Positions 16,352 to 25,472 of a stretch of 64,000 bases of DNA are shown piece after piece. The DNA comes from Bifidobacterium leontopitheci (GTDB taxonomy: Bacteria > Actinomycetota > Actinomycetes > Actinomycetales > Bifidobacteriaceae). The notes under the pieces are model-generated. The model was not told the origin of the DNA, did not search any database, and saw only the letters and a program-made list of their open reading frames with translations. The position numbers were made by a program, and so were the translations under genes. Location of the stretch: contig NZ_WBVT01000004.1 of NCBI RefSeq assembly GCF_009193355.1, forward strand, positions 62,001 through 126,000, read 5' to 3'. How positions within the stretch are numbered: the stretch's first letter is position 1; each line of letters opens with the position of its first letter.

Positions 16352-18181
16352 ATGAGTCCTGAAGCGTTGAGCGAACTGATTTCGCAAATTGCCCATTCCC
16401 TGGTCGCCGCCGGAAAAGCCGGCGTCCTGACCGACGACCTGATTCCCGACGTCACCAAGCTGACCGTCATGCGCCCCAAGGATCGCGCACATGGCGACTG
16501 GGCGTCGAACGCGGCCATGCAGCTGGCCAAGAAGGCCGGCATGAAGCCGCGCGACCTCGCCGAGCTGTTCGCCGCCGAGCTGACCGCCGCCGACGGCATC
16601 AAGTCCGTCGAAGTGGCCGGCCCCGGCTTCATCAACATCACGCTCGATTCCGCGTCCGCCGCCGCCGTGGTCGATAAGGTGCTCGCCGAAGGCGTGAACT
16701 ACGGCCGCAACACGCATCTGTCCGGCAAGACGCTGAACCTCGAATTCGTCTCCGCCAACCCGACCGGACCGATCCACATCGGCGGCACCCGCTGGGCCGC
16801 GACCGGCGACTCGATGGCCCGCGTGCTTGAGGCCAACGGCGCCAAGGTCGTGCGCGAATACTACTTCAACGACCACGGCGAGCAGATCAACCGCTTCGCC
16901 AAGTCCCTCGTCGCCGCATGGGCGCGCGCCTTCGACCTCGGCGACAAGGGCTACCAGACCGAAACTCCGTTCGACGGCTACAAGGGCGCGTACATCGACG
17001 AGATCGCCCGCCGCGTCGAGGCCGAAGCCAAGGCCGACGGTGTGGACCTGACCGCGCTGAGCCACGAGGACCAGGGCCTCAACGCCGACGGCGAGCCGGT
17101 CGGCGAGTCGGACTCCGAACTGCGCGAGGAGTTCCGCAAGCGCGCCGTGCCGATGATGTTCGACGAGATCCGCAAGTCCATGAAGGACTTCCGCGTCCAC
17201 TTCGACGTGTGGTTCCACGAGAACAGCCTGTACACGGACGGCGAGGTCGACAAGGCCATCGCCGCCCTGCGCGAACGCGGCGACATCTACGAAAAGGACG
17301 GCGCCACCTGGTTCGAATCCACCAAGCACGGCGACGACAAGGACCGCGTCATCATCAAGTCGAACGGCGAGTTCGCCTACTTCGCCGCCGACATCGCCTA
17401 CTACTGGAACAAGCGCCACCGCGAGCACGACCCGGCCGACGTGGCCATCTACATGCTCGGTGCCGACCACCACGGCTACATCGGCCGTATGATGGCCATG
17501 TGCGCCGCGTTCGGCGACAAGCCGGGCGAGAACATGCAGATCCTCATCGGCCAGCTCGTCAATGTGATGAAGGACGGCAAGGCCGTGCGCATGTCCAAGC
17601 GCGCCGGCAACGTCGTCACCATCGACGATCTGGTCGATGCGGTCGGCGTGGACGCGGCCCGTTACTCGCTCGCCCGCACCGACTACAACACGCCGGTCGA
17701 CATCGACCTCAACCTGCTCGCGTCGCACACCAACGACAACCCGGTCTACTACGTGCAGTACGCACACGCCCGCTCCTGCAACGTGGACCGCAACGCGGCC
17801 GCCGCCGGTGTCACCACGGACGGCGCCGACCTGAGCCTGCTCGACACCGAGGCGGACGGCGAGGTGCTCGCCGCGCTCGCCCAGTGGCCGGCAACGCTGT
17901 CTCTGGCCGGCGACCAGCGCGCCCCGCACAAGGTCGCCCGCTACCTTGAGGACCTCGCCGCCACCTACCACAAGTGGTACAACGTGGAGCGCGTCGTGCC
18001 GATGGAGCTCACCGAGCCGGAGGAGCGCACGGATGATGCGGCCGCCCTCGAGGCGCTGCGCATCGCCAAGGCCCCGGAGCCGGCCCGTGCCGCCGCCCGA
18101 CTCAAGCTCAACGACGCGGTGCAGGCAGTCATCGCGTGCGGCCTCGACTTGCTCGGAGTCACCGCTCCCGATAAGATGTGA
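16352..18181 (+). CDS. argS: Arginyl-tRNA synthetase
   Basis: 609 aa class I synthetase charging tRNA-Arg. An N-terminal additional domain (HGDWASNAAMQLAKK) precedes the catalytic core with the HIGH-type motif PTGPIHIGGTRW (His142-Gly145) and the KMSKS-type motif RMSKRAGN (Met414 onward). The C-terminal helical anticodon-binding domain (YVQYAHARSCNVDRN...YHKWYNVERVVP) is complete. The product of lysA lies two genes downstream, as in many actinobacteria. Confidence 0.97.
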   Translation: MSPEALSELISQIAHSLVAAGKAGVLTDDLIPDVTKLTVMRPKDRAHGDWASNAAMQLAKKAGMKPRDLAELFAAELTAADGIKSVEVAGPGFINITLDSASAAAVVDKVLAEGVNYGRNTHLSGKTLNLEFVSANPTGPIHIGGTRWAATGDSMARVLEANGAKVVREYYFNDHGEQINRFAKSLVAAWARAFDLGDKGYQTETPFDGYKGAYIDEIARRVEAEAKADGVDLTALSHEDQGLNADGEPVGESDSELREEFRKRAVPMMFDEIRKSMKDFRVHFDVWFHENSLYTDGEVDKAIAALRERGDIYEKDGATWFESTKHGDDKDRVIIKSNGEFAYFAADIAYYWNKRHREHDPADVAIYMLGADHHGYIGRMMAMCAAFGDKPGENMQILIGQLVNVMKDGKAVRMSKRAGNVVTIDDLVDAVGVDAARYSLARTDYNTPVDIDLNLLASHTNDNPVYYVQYAHARSCNVDRNAAAAGVTTDGADLSLLDTEADGEVLAALAQWPATLSLAGDQRAPHKVARYLEDLAATYHKWYNVERVVPMELTEPEERTDDAAALEALRIAKAPEPARAAARLKLNDAVQAVIACGLDLLGVTAPDKM

Positions 18182-18216
18182 CGGCCTTTGGCCGTCGCCG
18201 TCCCGTTGCTCGGCCC

Positions 18217-18592
18217 CTCGACAGGGCCGGTAGCGGAGCTGACTGGGGGGCGCCGGTGCGGCATCGCCTGCGGCATGTGACCACCCCCAGTCAGCTGTCG
18301 CTGACAGCCCCGCCGGCGGGGGCGGGTGTGAAGGCGGTGGTGCGGATTGGTGTCTTCTGCGGTGTTTCGCTCCCGCTGGCGGGAGCTGGCTCGCGTAGCG
18401 AGACTGAGGGTGGTCTCCAGCATCAGCCCGGCATTTCGCCAGATGGGCCACCCCCAGTCAGCTGTCGCTGACAGCCCCCGCCAGCGGGAGCGGATCATAA
18501 GGTCTGCTGGCGGGGGTCGGTGTCTTCTGCGGTGTTTCGCTCCCGCTGGCGGGAGCTGGCTCGCGTAGCGAGACTGAGGGTGGTCTTGCCGC
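18217..18592. repeat. Cluster of dispersed intergenic repeats (CAGTCAGC family)
   Basis: About 375 bp built from at least five copies of the repeat seen at 784-885. Units reading CCACCCCCAGTCAGCTGTCG (18283, 18448) alternate with a direct repeat of about 70 bp (18350-18418 and 18524-18592) that contains GGTGTCTTCTGCGGTGTTTC, CTCCCGCTGGCGGGAGCTGG and GCGTAGCGAGACTGAGGGTG. No coding potential is credible. The direct repeat implies tandem duplication of the composite unit. Confidence 0.85.
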
Positions 18593-18646
18593 GGACTATC
18601 CCGACACAGAGTCTTGGCCCCTTTACATCAGCCTGTTTTCGACCGC

Positions 18647-18784
18647 ATTCCGGAGTAGGCGGGCATCGGTGCGAGTAGACGGTGATGGGTCCCATCATCC
18701 GCTGTTGGAAAATGGCGGTTTTCCAACAGTGCAACATGCACTGAACGCGGTGATACTCCGCACAATGCCCGCCTACTCCGGAAT
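18647..18784. repeat. 138-bp MITE-like element with 20-bp terminal inverted repeats
   Basis: The perfect terminal repeats are ATTCCGGAGTAGGCGGGCAT (18647-18666) and its reverse complement (18765-18784). Inside are a perfect 12-bp stem CTGTTGGAAAA... around TGGCGG (about 18701-18729), TGATGGG-T-CCCATCA (about 18683-18697) and TGCAACATGCA. No coding sequence. No clear target-site duplication was found at the edges. Confidence 0.7.
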
Positions 18785-18865
18785 AGGCCCGTATTCAAGC
18801 CGAAACCGACTCGGATGAGGCAGCGAAGCCCTCACCGCAAGGGCCGGCGAAAGGAGCGTGCCGAT

Positions 18866-19270
18866 ATGCAGGCCTTCGGACGGATGCTGCATACCCTCCG
18901 CAAGCACGTCAACGGCTTCCTCGACCGTGCGGCCGAACGGGTTGACCATGCCCGACTGACCGGGCTGCTCGGCCTGCTTACACCAGCGGCGCTGATTGCC
19001 TGGATGGTCGTGGCGTTGCCTGCCTGCGCTTGGATGGCCGTCATATTCCAATGGACATGGCCGCTGTGGTGGCTCATCTGCGCCGTGCTGGTGACGGTGA
19101 CCCGCCGCGCCGCAAGCCTCATGGCGGACCGTCATCGTCTTGGCCGCAGCCTGCACGATGCGGCCTGCCGGCAGCTCGCCCGCCGTATGCGCCGGCCGGA
19201 TCTGACGTTGATGCTGATCGCCGACCTGCCGTTCATGGCGCTGATGGCCATCGGACTCGGCTCGCAGTGA
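18866..19270 (+). CDS. Small membrane protein of unknown function
   Basis: 134 aa. After an amphipathic basic N-terminus (MQAFGRMLHTLRKHVNGFLD) come two membrane helices (about residues 33-55 and 60-80, the second Trp-rich: FQWTWPLWWLICAVLVTV). A basic helical cytoplasmic region (RHRLGRSLHDAACRQLARRM) and a short hydrophobic C-terminal segment (LMLIADLPFMALMAIGLG) follow. The start at 18866 has AAGGAG 9 nt upstream. It sits between argS and lysA; no family or function is recognised. Confidence 0.7.
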   Translation: MQAFGRMLHTLRKHVNGFLDRAAERVDHARLTGLLGLLTPAALIAWMVVALPACAWMAVIFQWTWPLWWLICAVLVTVTRRAASLMADRHRLGRSLHDAACRQLARRMRRPDLTLMLIADLPFMALMAIGLGSQ

Positions 19271-19399
19271 CGTCCTGCGGCAACCGTCAGCCATAGCCGG
19301 TCTGTCTTATGGGCGCATGATGGTAGCGCGGCCCCGGTTCTGGCACAATGGCACAATAGCCAGAAGAACACGCAGGTCCCAACAAGCGAAAGAGCCATC

Positions 19400-21031
19400 A
19401 TGACCGCATCATCCGCACACACCGCCGCCACGTCACAGCACGGCGTCACCCCCATCTGGCCGGCGGCCACTGCCGTCGACCCCGAAACCGGCGCACTCAC
19501 GTTCCACGGGCGAACCGCCGAATCGCTGCTCGACGAGTTCGGCTCGCCGCTGTACCTCATCGACACCGACGAGGTGGACGCGCGCGCACGGCATTTCGTC
19601 CGCGCCGCCGCGACCGCGTTCAACACATCCACCACGCATGTGAGCTTCGCCGGCAAGGCGTTCCTGTCCAAGGAGATCGTCCGCCTCGTCACCGTAGCCG
19701 GCATGTACGTCGACACCTGCACGATGGGCGAGATGCGCATCGCGCTCGCCGCCGGCGTCCCCGGCCGGCGCCTTGTATTGCACGGCAACAACAAGTCGGA
19801 TGACGAGATCGCGCTCGCCATCGAACAGGGCTTCGCCAAGATCGTCGTCGACGAGCCGGACGAACCCGCCCGCATCGCCGTCATCGCCCGCCGCCTCGGC
19901 AAGCGGGCGCGCGTCATGCTGCGCGTCACCGCGGGCATCCACGCGGGCGGCCACGAATACATCTCCACCGCGCACGAGGACCAGAAGTTCGGCGTGCCGC
20001 TGTTGCCGGCCGACGCCGACGCGAGCGTGCTCGACGTGCTCGGCGACCTCGCCGATGTGACCCCGGCGGCGACCAACGCGCGCATCGCCGAACGGCAGCC
20101 CGCCGACGCGGCCTCCACCACCCCGGCCCCGCATGAACGCAAGCTCCAGTACGATGTCAAATACCCGTACGACCTGAGCCACGAGGAGGTCTCCGACACG
20201 GACAAGGCGCTCGCCGCCGCCATGGAGACCGTGGCCGACGGCCCGGCCATCGCCGTGCTCAAGTCGATCGCCGCGCTCGGTGACGATCTGGAACTGGTCG
20301 GCATCCACTCGCATATCGGCTCCAACATCCATGACGCCGACGCCTTCATCCAGGCGGCCCGCCGCATGATGCTCCTGCGCAAGACCTTCTACGCGACCGA
20401 CGCCTACACGCTGCCCGAGGTCGACCTTGGCGGCGGCTACTCCGTGGCGTACACGGACGGCGAGGATTCGATGGACATCGACGTGGAGCTGGGTCGTCTC
20501 GCCGATGCGGTCACCGCCATCAACCGCGCGCTTGGCATGCCCGCGCCGGCGATCAGCTTCGAACCCGGCCGCTGGATCGTCGCCCCGGCCGGTGTCACCC
20601 TGTACCGCGTGGGCACCATCAAGCCGGTGCACCTGACCGACTCGAAGGACAGCGCCGGCAACCCGATCTCGACCCGCACCTATGTGTCGGTCGACGGCGG
20701 CATGAGCGACAACATCCGCCCGGCCCTGTACGGCGCGAACTACACGGCGCGGCTCGCGAACCGCCGCGGCGGCGACGAGACGATGCTCGTGCGCGTGGTC
20801 GGCATGCACTGCGAATCCGGCGACATCATCGTGCACGAAGACCGTCTGCCCGCCGACCTGCACCGCGGCGATATCCTCGCCGTGCCGGTCACCGGCGCAT
20901 ACGGCCGCACGATGGCGAGCAACTACAATCAGGCGCTCATCCCCGCGGTCGTGGCGGTCAGCGAATCCGGCGCGCACGTGATGCTCCGCCGTCAGACCAT
21001 CGACGACCTGCTCGCCCTCGATCAGGGCTGA
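19400..21031 (+). CDS. lysA: Diaminopimelate decarboxylase
   Basis: 543 aa PLP enzyme of the alanine-racemase fold making L-lysine from meso-DAP. Lys86 in SFAGKAFLSKE should bind PLP. Other motifs are HSHIGSNI, DLGGGYSV, EPGRWIVAPAG, SVDGGMSDNIRP, CESGDII and TGAYGRTMASNYN. It is longer than the usual 420-470 aa because of an insertion between the GVPLL strand and GIHSHIGS (about residues 205-300, including KYPYDLSHEEVSDTD). GCGAAAGAG precedes the ATG. dapE, in the same pathway, lies at 31.9 kb, and hom/thrB are adjacent on the other strand. Confidence 0.95.
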   Translation: MTASSAHTAATSQHGVTPIWPAATAVDPETGALTFHGRTAESLLDEFGSPLYLIDTDEVDARARHFVRAAATAFNTSTTHVSFAGKAFLSKEIVRLVTVAGMYVDTCTMGEMRIALAAGVPGRRLVLHGNNKSDDEIALAIEQGFAKIVVDEPDEPARIAVIARRLGKRARVMLRVTAGIHAGGHEYISTAHEDQKFGVPLLPADADASVLDVLGDLADVTPAATNARIAERQPADAASTTPAPHERKLQYDVKYPYDLSHEEVSDTDKALAAAMETVADGPAIAVLKSIAALGDDLELVGIHSHIGSNIHDADAFIQAARRMMLLRKTFYATDAYTLPEVDLGGGYSVAYTDGEDSMDIDVELGRLADAVTAINRALGMPAPAISFEPGRWIVAPAGVTLYRVGTIKPVHLTDSKDSAGNPISTRTYVSVDGGMSDNIRPALYGANYTARLANRRGGDETMLVRVVGMHCESGDIIVHEDRLPADLHRGDILAVPVTGAYGRTMASNYNQALIPAVVAVSESGAHVMLRRQTIDDLLALDQG

Positions 21032-21076
21032 GCGAATCCGGCAGGCCGGGTCGAATCGGTCTGTCTTGGAGGGTAA

Positions 21077-21198
21077 TCCGTATTCTTAGGAACAGCGTCG
21101 CGCACATCGGGGGTTTCGCCCCTCAACAATGGCGTTATAAGCGTTGTTATGAGCATCTTGCGCATGCGCTGACGACACCGGAGACCTAAGAATACGGA
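21077..21198. repeat. 122-bp inverted-repeat element between lysA and maf
   Basis: Perfect 14-bp end repeats TCCGTATTCTTAGG (21077-21090) / CCTAAGAATACGGA (21185-21198) enclose smaller stems, including GGGG-GTTTCG-CCCC and AACA...TGTT. It lies between two convergent genes, so it may be a bidirectional terminator, but the long arms around a 94-bp centre also resemble a short non-autonomous element. The rest of 21032-21399 shows no gene. Confidence 0.6.
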
Positions 21199-21399
21199 AT
21201 ATGCCGTGAACAAGGCCGTTGCCGGCGAGCGTCCTCATCGTCGGCTCCAGTTCGTCTGGAAAGAGAGGTCCGTAAGGCGCCGATGCCTCGGACAGACGGG
21301 CGGAAGCCAACAATGGAGGCATGTATGGCCTGATCGTGTCGTATACAAGAAATGACGCGCCGGTCGCACGTACCATGTGAATGCGACCGGCGCCCAGTC

Positions 21400-22845
21400 T
21401 CACCGCCCGCGATGCGCGGCGGCGATGGCGTCGAGGCGCGCGGCGAAGCGCGGCCAGTCGGTCTTCATGGCGGTCAAGAGCCTGCGGTTCGGCACGTCGT
21501 CGATCGGCACCCAGCAGATCTCCATGCTCTCGTCGTCGTTCGCGCGTGGCTCGACCTTGTGCCCCGGCTTCTCGAAGGCGAAGACCGTCGTGTAGGCCCA
21601 CGGCCCGTGGTCCTCGCGGTATGAGCCGACCACTTCGATGTCGGCTGGCGTGATGTTCGCCTCCTCGTAGCTTTCGCGCAGCGCGCCTTCAATCGGCGAT
21701 TCGCCGTCGGCCGTCGCCCCGCCGGGGATGCCCCACGTGCCGCCTTCGGCCGACCATGCGGCCCGATGCTGCATCACCACGTGCGTGACGCGCCCGGTCG
21801 CCGGGTCGCGACGCGCGAGCAGCACGCCGGACGCCCCGTTCGTGCCCCAATGTTTGCGCCCGCACGCGCAGTCGATCCAGCCGTCGCCCGGCTGGTGCAC
21901 GTTCTCCTTGGGCGGCAGCTCCTTGCCGTCCGCGTCGAGCACGCCGGGCAGGCTTTCGCCGGGCGCCACGTTCCACAGGTCGGTCCACGCGACGCCCAGC
22001 TCGCCGACCAGCCGGCGCAGCAGCGGCAGCGAGATGCCGATCACGCCGTGCGGGTCGCCGTCGATGCCGTCGATGAACGCGCCGCCGAACCCTTCCAGCG
22101 TGAACGAGCCGGCCACTTCCAGCGGTTCGCCGGTGGCGATGTACCGTTCGATGTCGCGGTCGTCGAACTTGCCGAACCGCACGACCGCCTTGCTGGCGGC
22201 GCTCACCACGCGGCCGGACGCGAAGTCGATGACGCAGTGGCCGGTCCACAGCTCGCCGGTCGCCCCGCTCATGCGACGCAGCCGTTCGCGCGCCACATCG
22301 GCGTTGTGCGGCTTGCCGTAGCAGACGCCGTCGAGCAGGAACATCGAGTCGCAGCCGACGATGAGCGGCCCGACCTCGGCCCGCGTGAGCCCCGGCTGCA
22401 TGGCCACGACGTTGCGGATCGGCTCGGTGACGGTGGGGATGGTGACGTGCGAGAAGTCGCGTGTGGTGGCGACGGGCGCCGACGAGTAGTCGATCGGCCC
22501 GTTGACGGCCGCGGCCGCTTCGGAGCCGGCGTCGTCGTCCATCTCGCCCTGCAGTTCCTTGGCCTGCAGCGGATAGGCGATCACGCGTTCACCGCTCGCC
22601 GCCGCCGACGCCGCGGCGACCTCGCGGTACGCCTGGTGCACGGCCTGCGCCTTCGCCGTGGCGAGGGTCGTCACACGCTGTTCGACGCTCAGCGCGTCGA
22701 CGCCGGTGCCGGCCTGCGCGGCCGCGGCTTCGAGCGCCGCCGGCTCGTCCACGTGCGAGACGCGGATGGTGGGGCAGATGCCGGCCGCGTACAGCACGTC
22801 GCGGCGCGGCTTCGACTTGGATGCGAGTATCACCGGAATGGACAT
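21400..22845 (-). CDS. Maf nucleotide pyrophosphatase fused to Nudix hydrolase
   Basis: 481 aa. Residues 1 to about 310 form a Maf domain (MSIPVILASKSKPRRDVL; VGPLIVGCDSMFLLDG; YIATGEPLEVAGSFTLEGFG; GIDGDPHGVIGISLPLLRRL). It is enlarged by an insertion of about 90 residues after the first helix region. Residues about 325-481 are a Nudix domain; its box runs from GGATADGESPIEG through RESYEEANI, with Asn where the consensus has Gly. A Cys-containing linker (WIDCACGRKHWG) joins them. Both domains clean up or hydrolyse nucleotides, so the fusion is probably a house-cleaning enzyme. The ATG has GAAAGGTGA upstream on the - strand. It follows thrB by about 97 nt. Confidence 0.9.
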   Translation of the reverse strand: MSIPVILASKSKPRRDVLYAAGICPTIRVSHVDEPAALEAAAAQAGTGVDALSVEQRVTTLATAKAQAVHQAYREVAAASAAASGERVIAYPLQAKELQGEMDDDAGSEAAAAVNGPIDYSSAPVATTRDFSHVTIPTVTEPIRNVVAMQPGLTRAEVGPLIVGCDSMFLLDGVCYGKPHNADVARERLRRMSGATGELWTGHCVIDFASGRVVSAASKAVVRFGKFDDRDIERYIATGEPLEVAGSFTLEGFGGAFIDGIDGDPHGVIGISLPLLRRLVGELGVAWTDLWNVAPGESLPGVLDADGKELPPKENVHQPGDGWIDCACGRKHWGTNGASGVLLARRDPATGRVTHVVMQHRAAWSAEGGTWGIPGGATADGESPIEGALRESYEEANITPADIEVVGSYREDHGPWAYTTVFAFEKPGHKVEPRANDDESMEICWVPIDDVPNRRLLTAMKTDWPRFAARLDAIAAAHRGR

Positions 22846-22942
22846 GACTCACCTTTCCGCTTGTCTGATGTGATGGTCTGATGTGACGATTGCGTGCGGC
22901 GACGGCTCCGTGCCGTCGTCACGCCGACGTCGTCGGGACCGG

Positions 22943-23941
22943 CTACCGGCGCTCCACCGAGACGCCGCGCGTGTCGATGGGCAGGTGCAGCACCTTCCAG
23001 TGGCCGGACGCCAGCTCCTCGGCCGCGATCTCGTTGATCTGGTCGGCGGCGTCGCCGTGGTGCAGCACGAGCACGCAGGGGCCGGCGCCGGAGACGGCGG
23101 CCGCGAAGCCGCGCGCGCGGAACCGTTCGATGAGCCGCCACGAGGGCTCCATGAGCCCCTTGCGGTACGGCTGGTGCAGTCGGTCCTGCGTGGCGGTGTA
23201 CAGCAGCGCGTTCGGGTCCTCGCCGGCGGCCAGCGCGGCCGGGTTCATGGCGGCGGCCATGAGCGCCACGCGCGACACGTTGAACACGGCGTCGCGGTGG
23301 GCGACCTCGGCGGGCAGCGCCTGACGGGCCTTCTGCGTGGACAGTTCGTAGTCCGGCACGAACACGGCGGCTGTGACGGCGGGTGCGACCACGTACTTGA
23401 CCGTGTGGAAGCCGCCGTGCAGCGGCTCTCCGCCGGGGATCGGCACGGAGCCGACGCCTTCCGCGGTGTCGAAGTTCCAGGAGGCGGTCATGCCGCCGTA
23501 CACGGCGGGCGCCACGTTGTCCGGGTGACCTTCGATGGCGGCGGCCAGTTCGAACACGGAGTCGCGGTTGAGGTCGCCGTCCTGCGCGAACGCGGCGGCG
23601 GCGGCGATGCCGGCCACGATCGCCTCGGCTGACGATCCCATGCCGCGCGCCTGCGGGATGTTGTTGTGCGCGTCCATGATGAAGCCGACTTTGCCCAGGC
23701 CGAAGGTCTGGCAGGCCTTGCGGAACGTGGAGACGACGAGGTGCGTCTCGTCGCGCGGCAGCGTGTCCTCGCCTTCGCCTTGGATGAACACCTGCGCGGC
23801 CCGGTTCGACGGGTCGCTGCTGAGCGTGAACGTCAGCTCGTCGTGATAGTCGAGCGCCAGGCCGATCGTGTCGAAGCCGGAGCCCAGATTGGCGCTCGTG
23901 GCCGGCACGCGGACGTGGACCTGCCTGCAGATCGGTTCCAT
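22943..23941 (-). CDS. thrB: Homoserine kinase
   Basis: 332 aa GHMP kinase that phosphorylates homoserine for threonine synthesis. N-terminal VRVPATSANLGSGFDTIGLA and the ATP-binding glycine motif IPQARGMGSSAEAIVAG are intact. The C-terminal GAGPCVLVLHHGD motif is also present. GAAGGATAG precedes the ATG. It lies downstream of hom on the same strand, but a strong terminator separates them, so part of its expression may be uncoupled. Confidence 0.95.
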   Translation of the reverse strand: MEPICRQVHVRVPATSANLGSGFDTIGLALDYHDELTFTLSSDPSNRAAQVFIQGEGEDTLPRDETHLVVSTFRKACQTFGLGKVGFIMDAHNNIPQARGMGSSAEAIVAGIAAAAAFAQDGDLNRDSVFELAAAIEGHPDNVAPAVYGGMTASWNFDTAEGVGSVPIPGGEPLHGGFHTVKYVVAPAVTAAVFVPDYELSTQKARQALPAEVAHRDAVFNVSRVALMAAAMNPAALAAGEDPNALLYTATQDRLHQPYRKGLMEPSWRLIERFRARGFAAAVSGAGPCVLVLHHGDAADQINEIAAEELASGHWKVLHLPIDTRGVSVERR

Positions 23942-23964
23942 ATCTATCCTTCTGTCTTCTCTTC

Positions 23965-24022
23965 GTAGAAAAACCGGTCGGCTCCCCGCGCGTGGCGTCT
24001 GCCTGGCGCGGGGAGCCGACCG
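23965..24022 (-). terminator. Strong terminator between hom and thrB
   Basis: A perfect 17-bp stem CGGTCGGCTCCCCGCGC (23975-23991) / reverse complement (24006-24022) is followed on the - strand by GGTTTTTC. It lies 31 nt after the hom stop codon. Confidence 0.85.
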
Positions 24023-24053
24023 TCAGTCATTGTCGGGGCTGGCTGTCCGCCGG

Positions 24054-25367
24054 TCAGTCGAGCACGCGCAGGATCGACGGCTCTCCGGTGACGAAATCGA
24101 GCTTGCACACGGCGGAGACGGTCTTGTGCAGCGTCTCCTCGTCGGTCAGGTGGGTGACGATGCGCAGCTGCTGGATCTCGCCGTCGTATCCGGGGTCGTT
24201 GAGTGTGGGCTTGAGGTCCTGGTTCACGCCGTTGATGGAGACGCCGTGGTCGGCGAACTCGCGTGCGATGGCGGCCAGCACGCCCGGCTTGTCGTGGATG
24301 AGGAAGCGCACGGCGAACGCGGCCTTGGAGGCGTTGATCGGCGCGTGCGGCAGGTTCTTGTACATGGGGATGGACGGTCCGGTGCAGCCGGATGCGATGT
24401 GGCGGGCCTCGGTGACCACGTCGCCGACCACGGCGGAGGCGGTCGGCGCGCCGCCTGCGCCGCGGCCGTAGAACATGAGGTCGTCGGCGGCCTCGGCCTT
24501 GACGAACACGGCGTTGAACGAGCCGTGCACGGAGGCGAGCGGGTGGTTTTCGTCGATGAGCGCCGGGTAGACGCGCGCGGAGACGCCGGCCTCGCCGTTC
24601 TCGACGACGGCGAGCAGCTTGACGACCTTGTGCTCGGCGGTGGCTGCGGCGATGTCGTCGGCGGTGATCTTGGTGATGCCCTCGACGGTCACGTCGTCGA
24701 TGCTCACGTTGGTGTGGAAGGCGAGCGTGGCCATGATGGCCGCCTTGTTCGCCGCGTCGTAGCCTTCGATGTCGCCGGTCGGGTCGGCCTCGGCGTAGCC
24801 CTTGGCCTGCGCGTCCTTGAGCGCCACGTCGAAGTCGAGGCCCTTGGTGGTCATCTCGTCGAGGATGTAGTTGGTGGTGCCGTTGACGATGCCGAGCATA
24901 CTGGTGATCCGGTCGCCGACGAGCGACTCGCGCAGGGGGCGCACGATCGGGATCGCGCCGCCCACGGCCGCCTCGAAGTAGATGTCGACGCCGTTGGCTT
25001 CGGCCGCCTTGTAGATCTCCGGGCCGTACTTGGCGAGCAGCGCCTTGTTGGCGGTGACGACGGACGCGCCGGCGTTGAGCGCGGCCAGCACGAACGTGCG
25101 CGCCACGGTGGTGCCGCCGATCAGCTCGATGACGATGTCGGCGTTGGTGGCGACCTTCATCGTGTCGCTGGTGAGCAGCGACTTGTCGATCCACGGGAAA
25201 TCGACCTCGTCGGGGTTCAGGCAGGCGACGCCCACCAGTTCGATCGGCCGGCCGATGCGGGCCTCGAGCTCGTCCTTCTGCTCCACCAGCAGGCGGGCGG
25301 TCTGCGATCCGACGGTTCCGGCACCCAGCAGTCCGATGCGGATGGGGGATTCGTTCAGCTGTGCCAC
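24054..25367 (-). CDS. hom: Homoserine dehydrogenase
   Basis: 437 aa. N-terminal Rossmann motif IRIGLLGAGTVGSQTARLL, catalytic region (GIVNGTTNYILDEM; YAEADPTGDIEGYDAANKAAIM) and a C-terminal ACT domain (about 355-437, KPGVLAAIAREFADHGVSIN) for threonine feedback. The GTG start at 25367 is chosen because AGGAGG lies 6 nt upstream; the open frame continues to 25472 without a ribosome site. TATATATA just upstream (25378-25386) may be part of the promoter. It converts aspartate semialdehyde to homoserine using NAD(P)H. Confidence 0.95.
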   Translation of the reverse strand: MAQLNESPIRIGLLGAGTVGSQTARLLVEQKDELEARIGRPIELVGVACLNPDEVDFPWIDKSLLTSDTMKVATNADIVIELIGGTTVARTFVLAALNAGASVVTANKALLAKYGPEIYKAAEANGVDIYFEAAVGGAIPIVRPLRESLVGDRITSMLGIVNGTTNYILDEMTTKGLDFDVALKDAQAKGYAEADPTGDIEGYDAANKAAIMATLAFHTNVSIDDVTVEGITKITADDIAAATAEHKVVKLLAVVENGEAGVSARVYPALIDENHPLASVHGSFNAVFVKAEAADDLMFYGRGAGGAPTASAVVGDVVTEARHIASGCTGPSIPMYKNLPHAPINASKAAFAVRFLIHDKPGVLAAIAREFADHGVSINGVNQDLKPTLNDPGYDGEIQQLRIVTHLTDEETLHKTVSAVCKLDFVTGEPSILRVLD

Positions 25368-25472
25368 GGGGTTCCTCCTATATATAAGGTCTTCGTCCAC
25401 GCGTGTCGCGCCGTCCCTGCCAAGCCGGCCGCGGCCACGTTCCGTCACCATCCTACGGAGGGAATCCGACAC

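Noticed and set aside
18495-18737. Small - strand open frame across the repeat cluster and MITE-like element
   Set aside because: It spans two unrelated repeats and shows no protein features.
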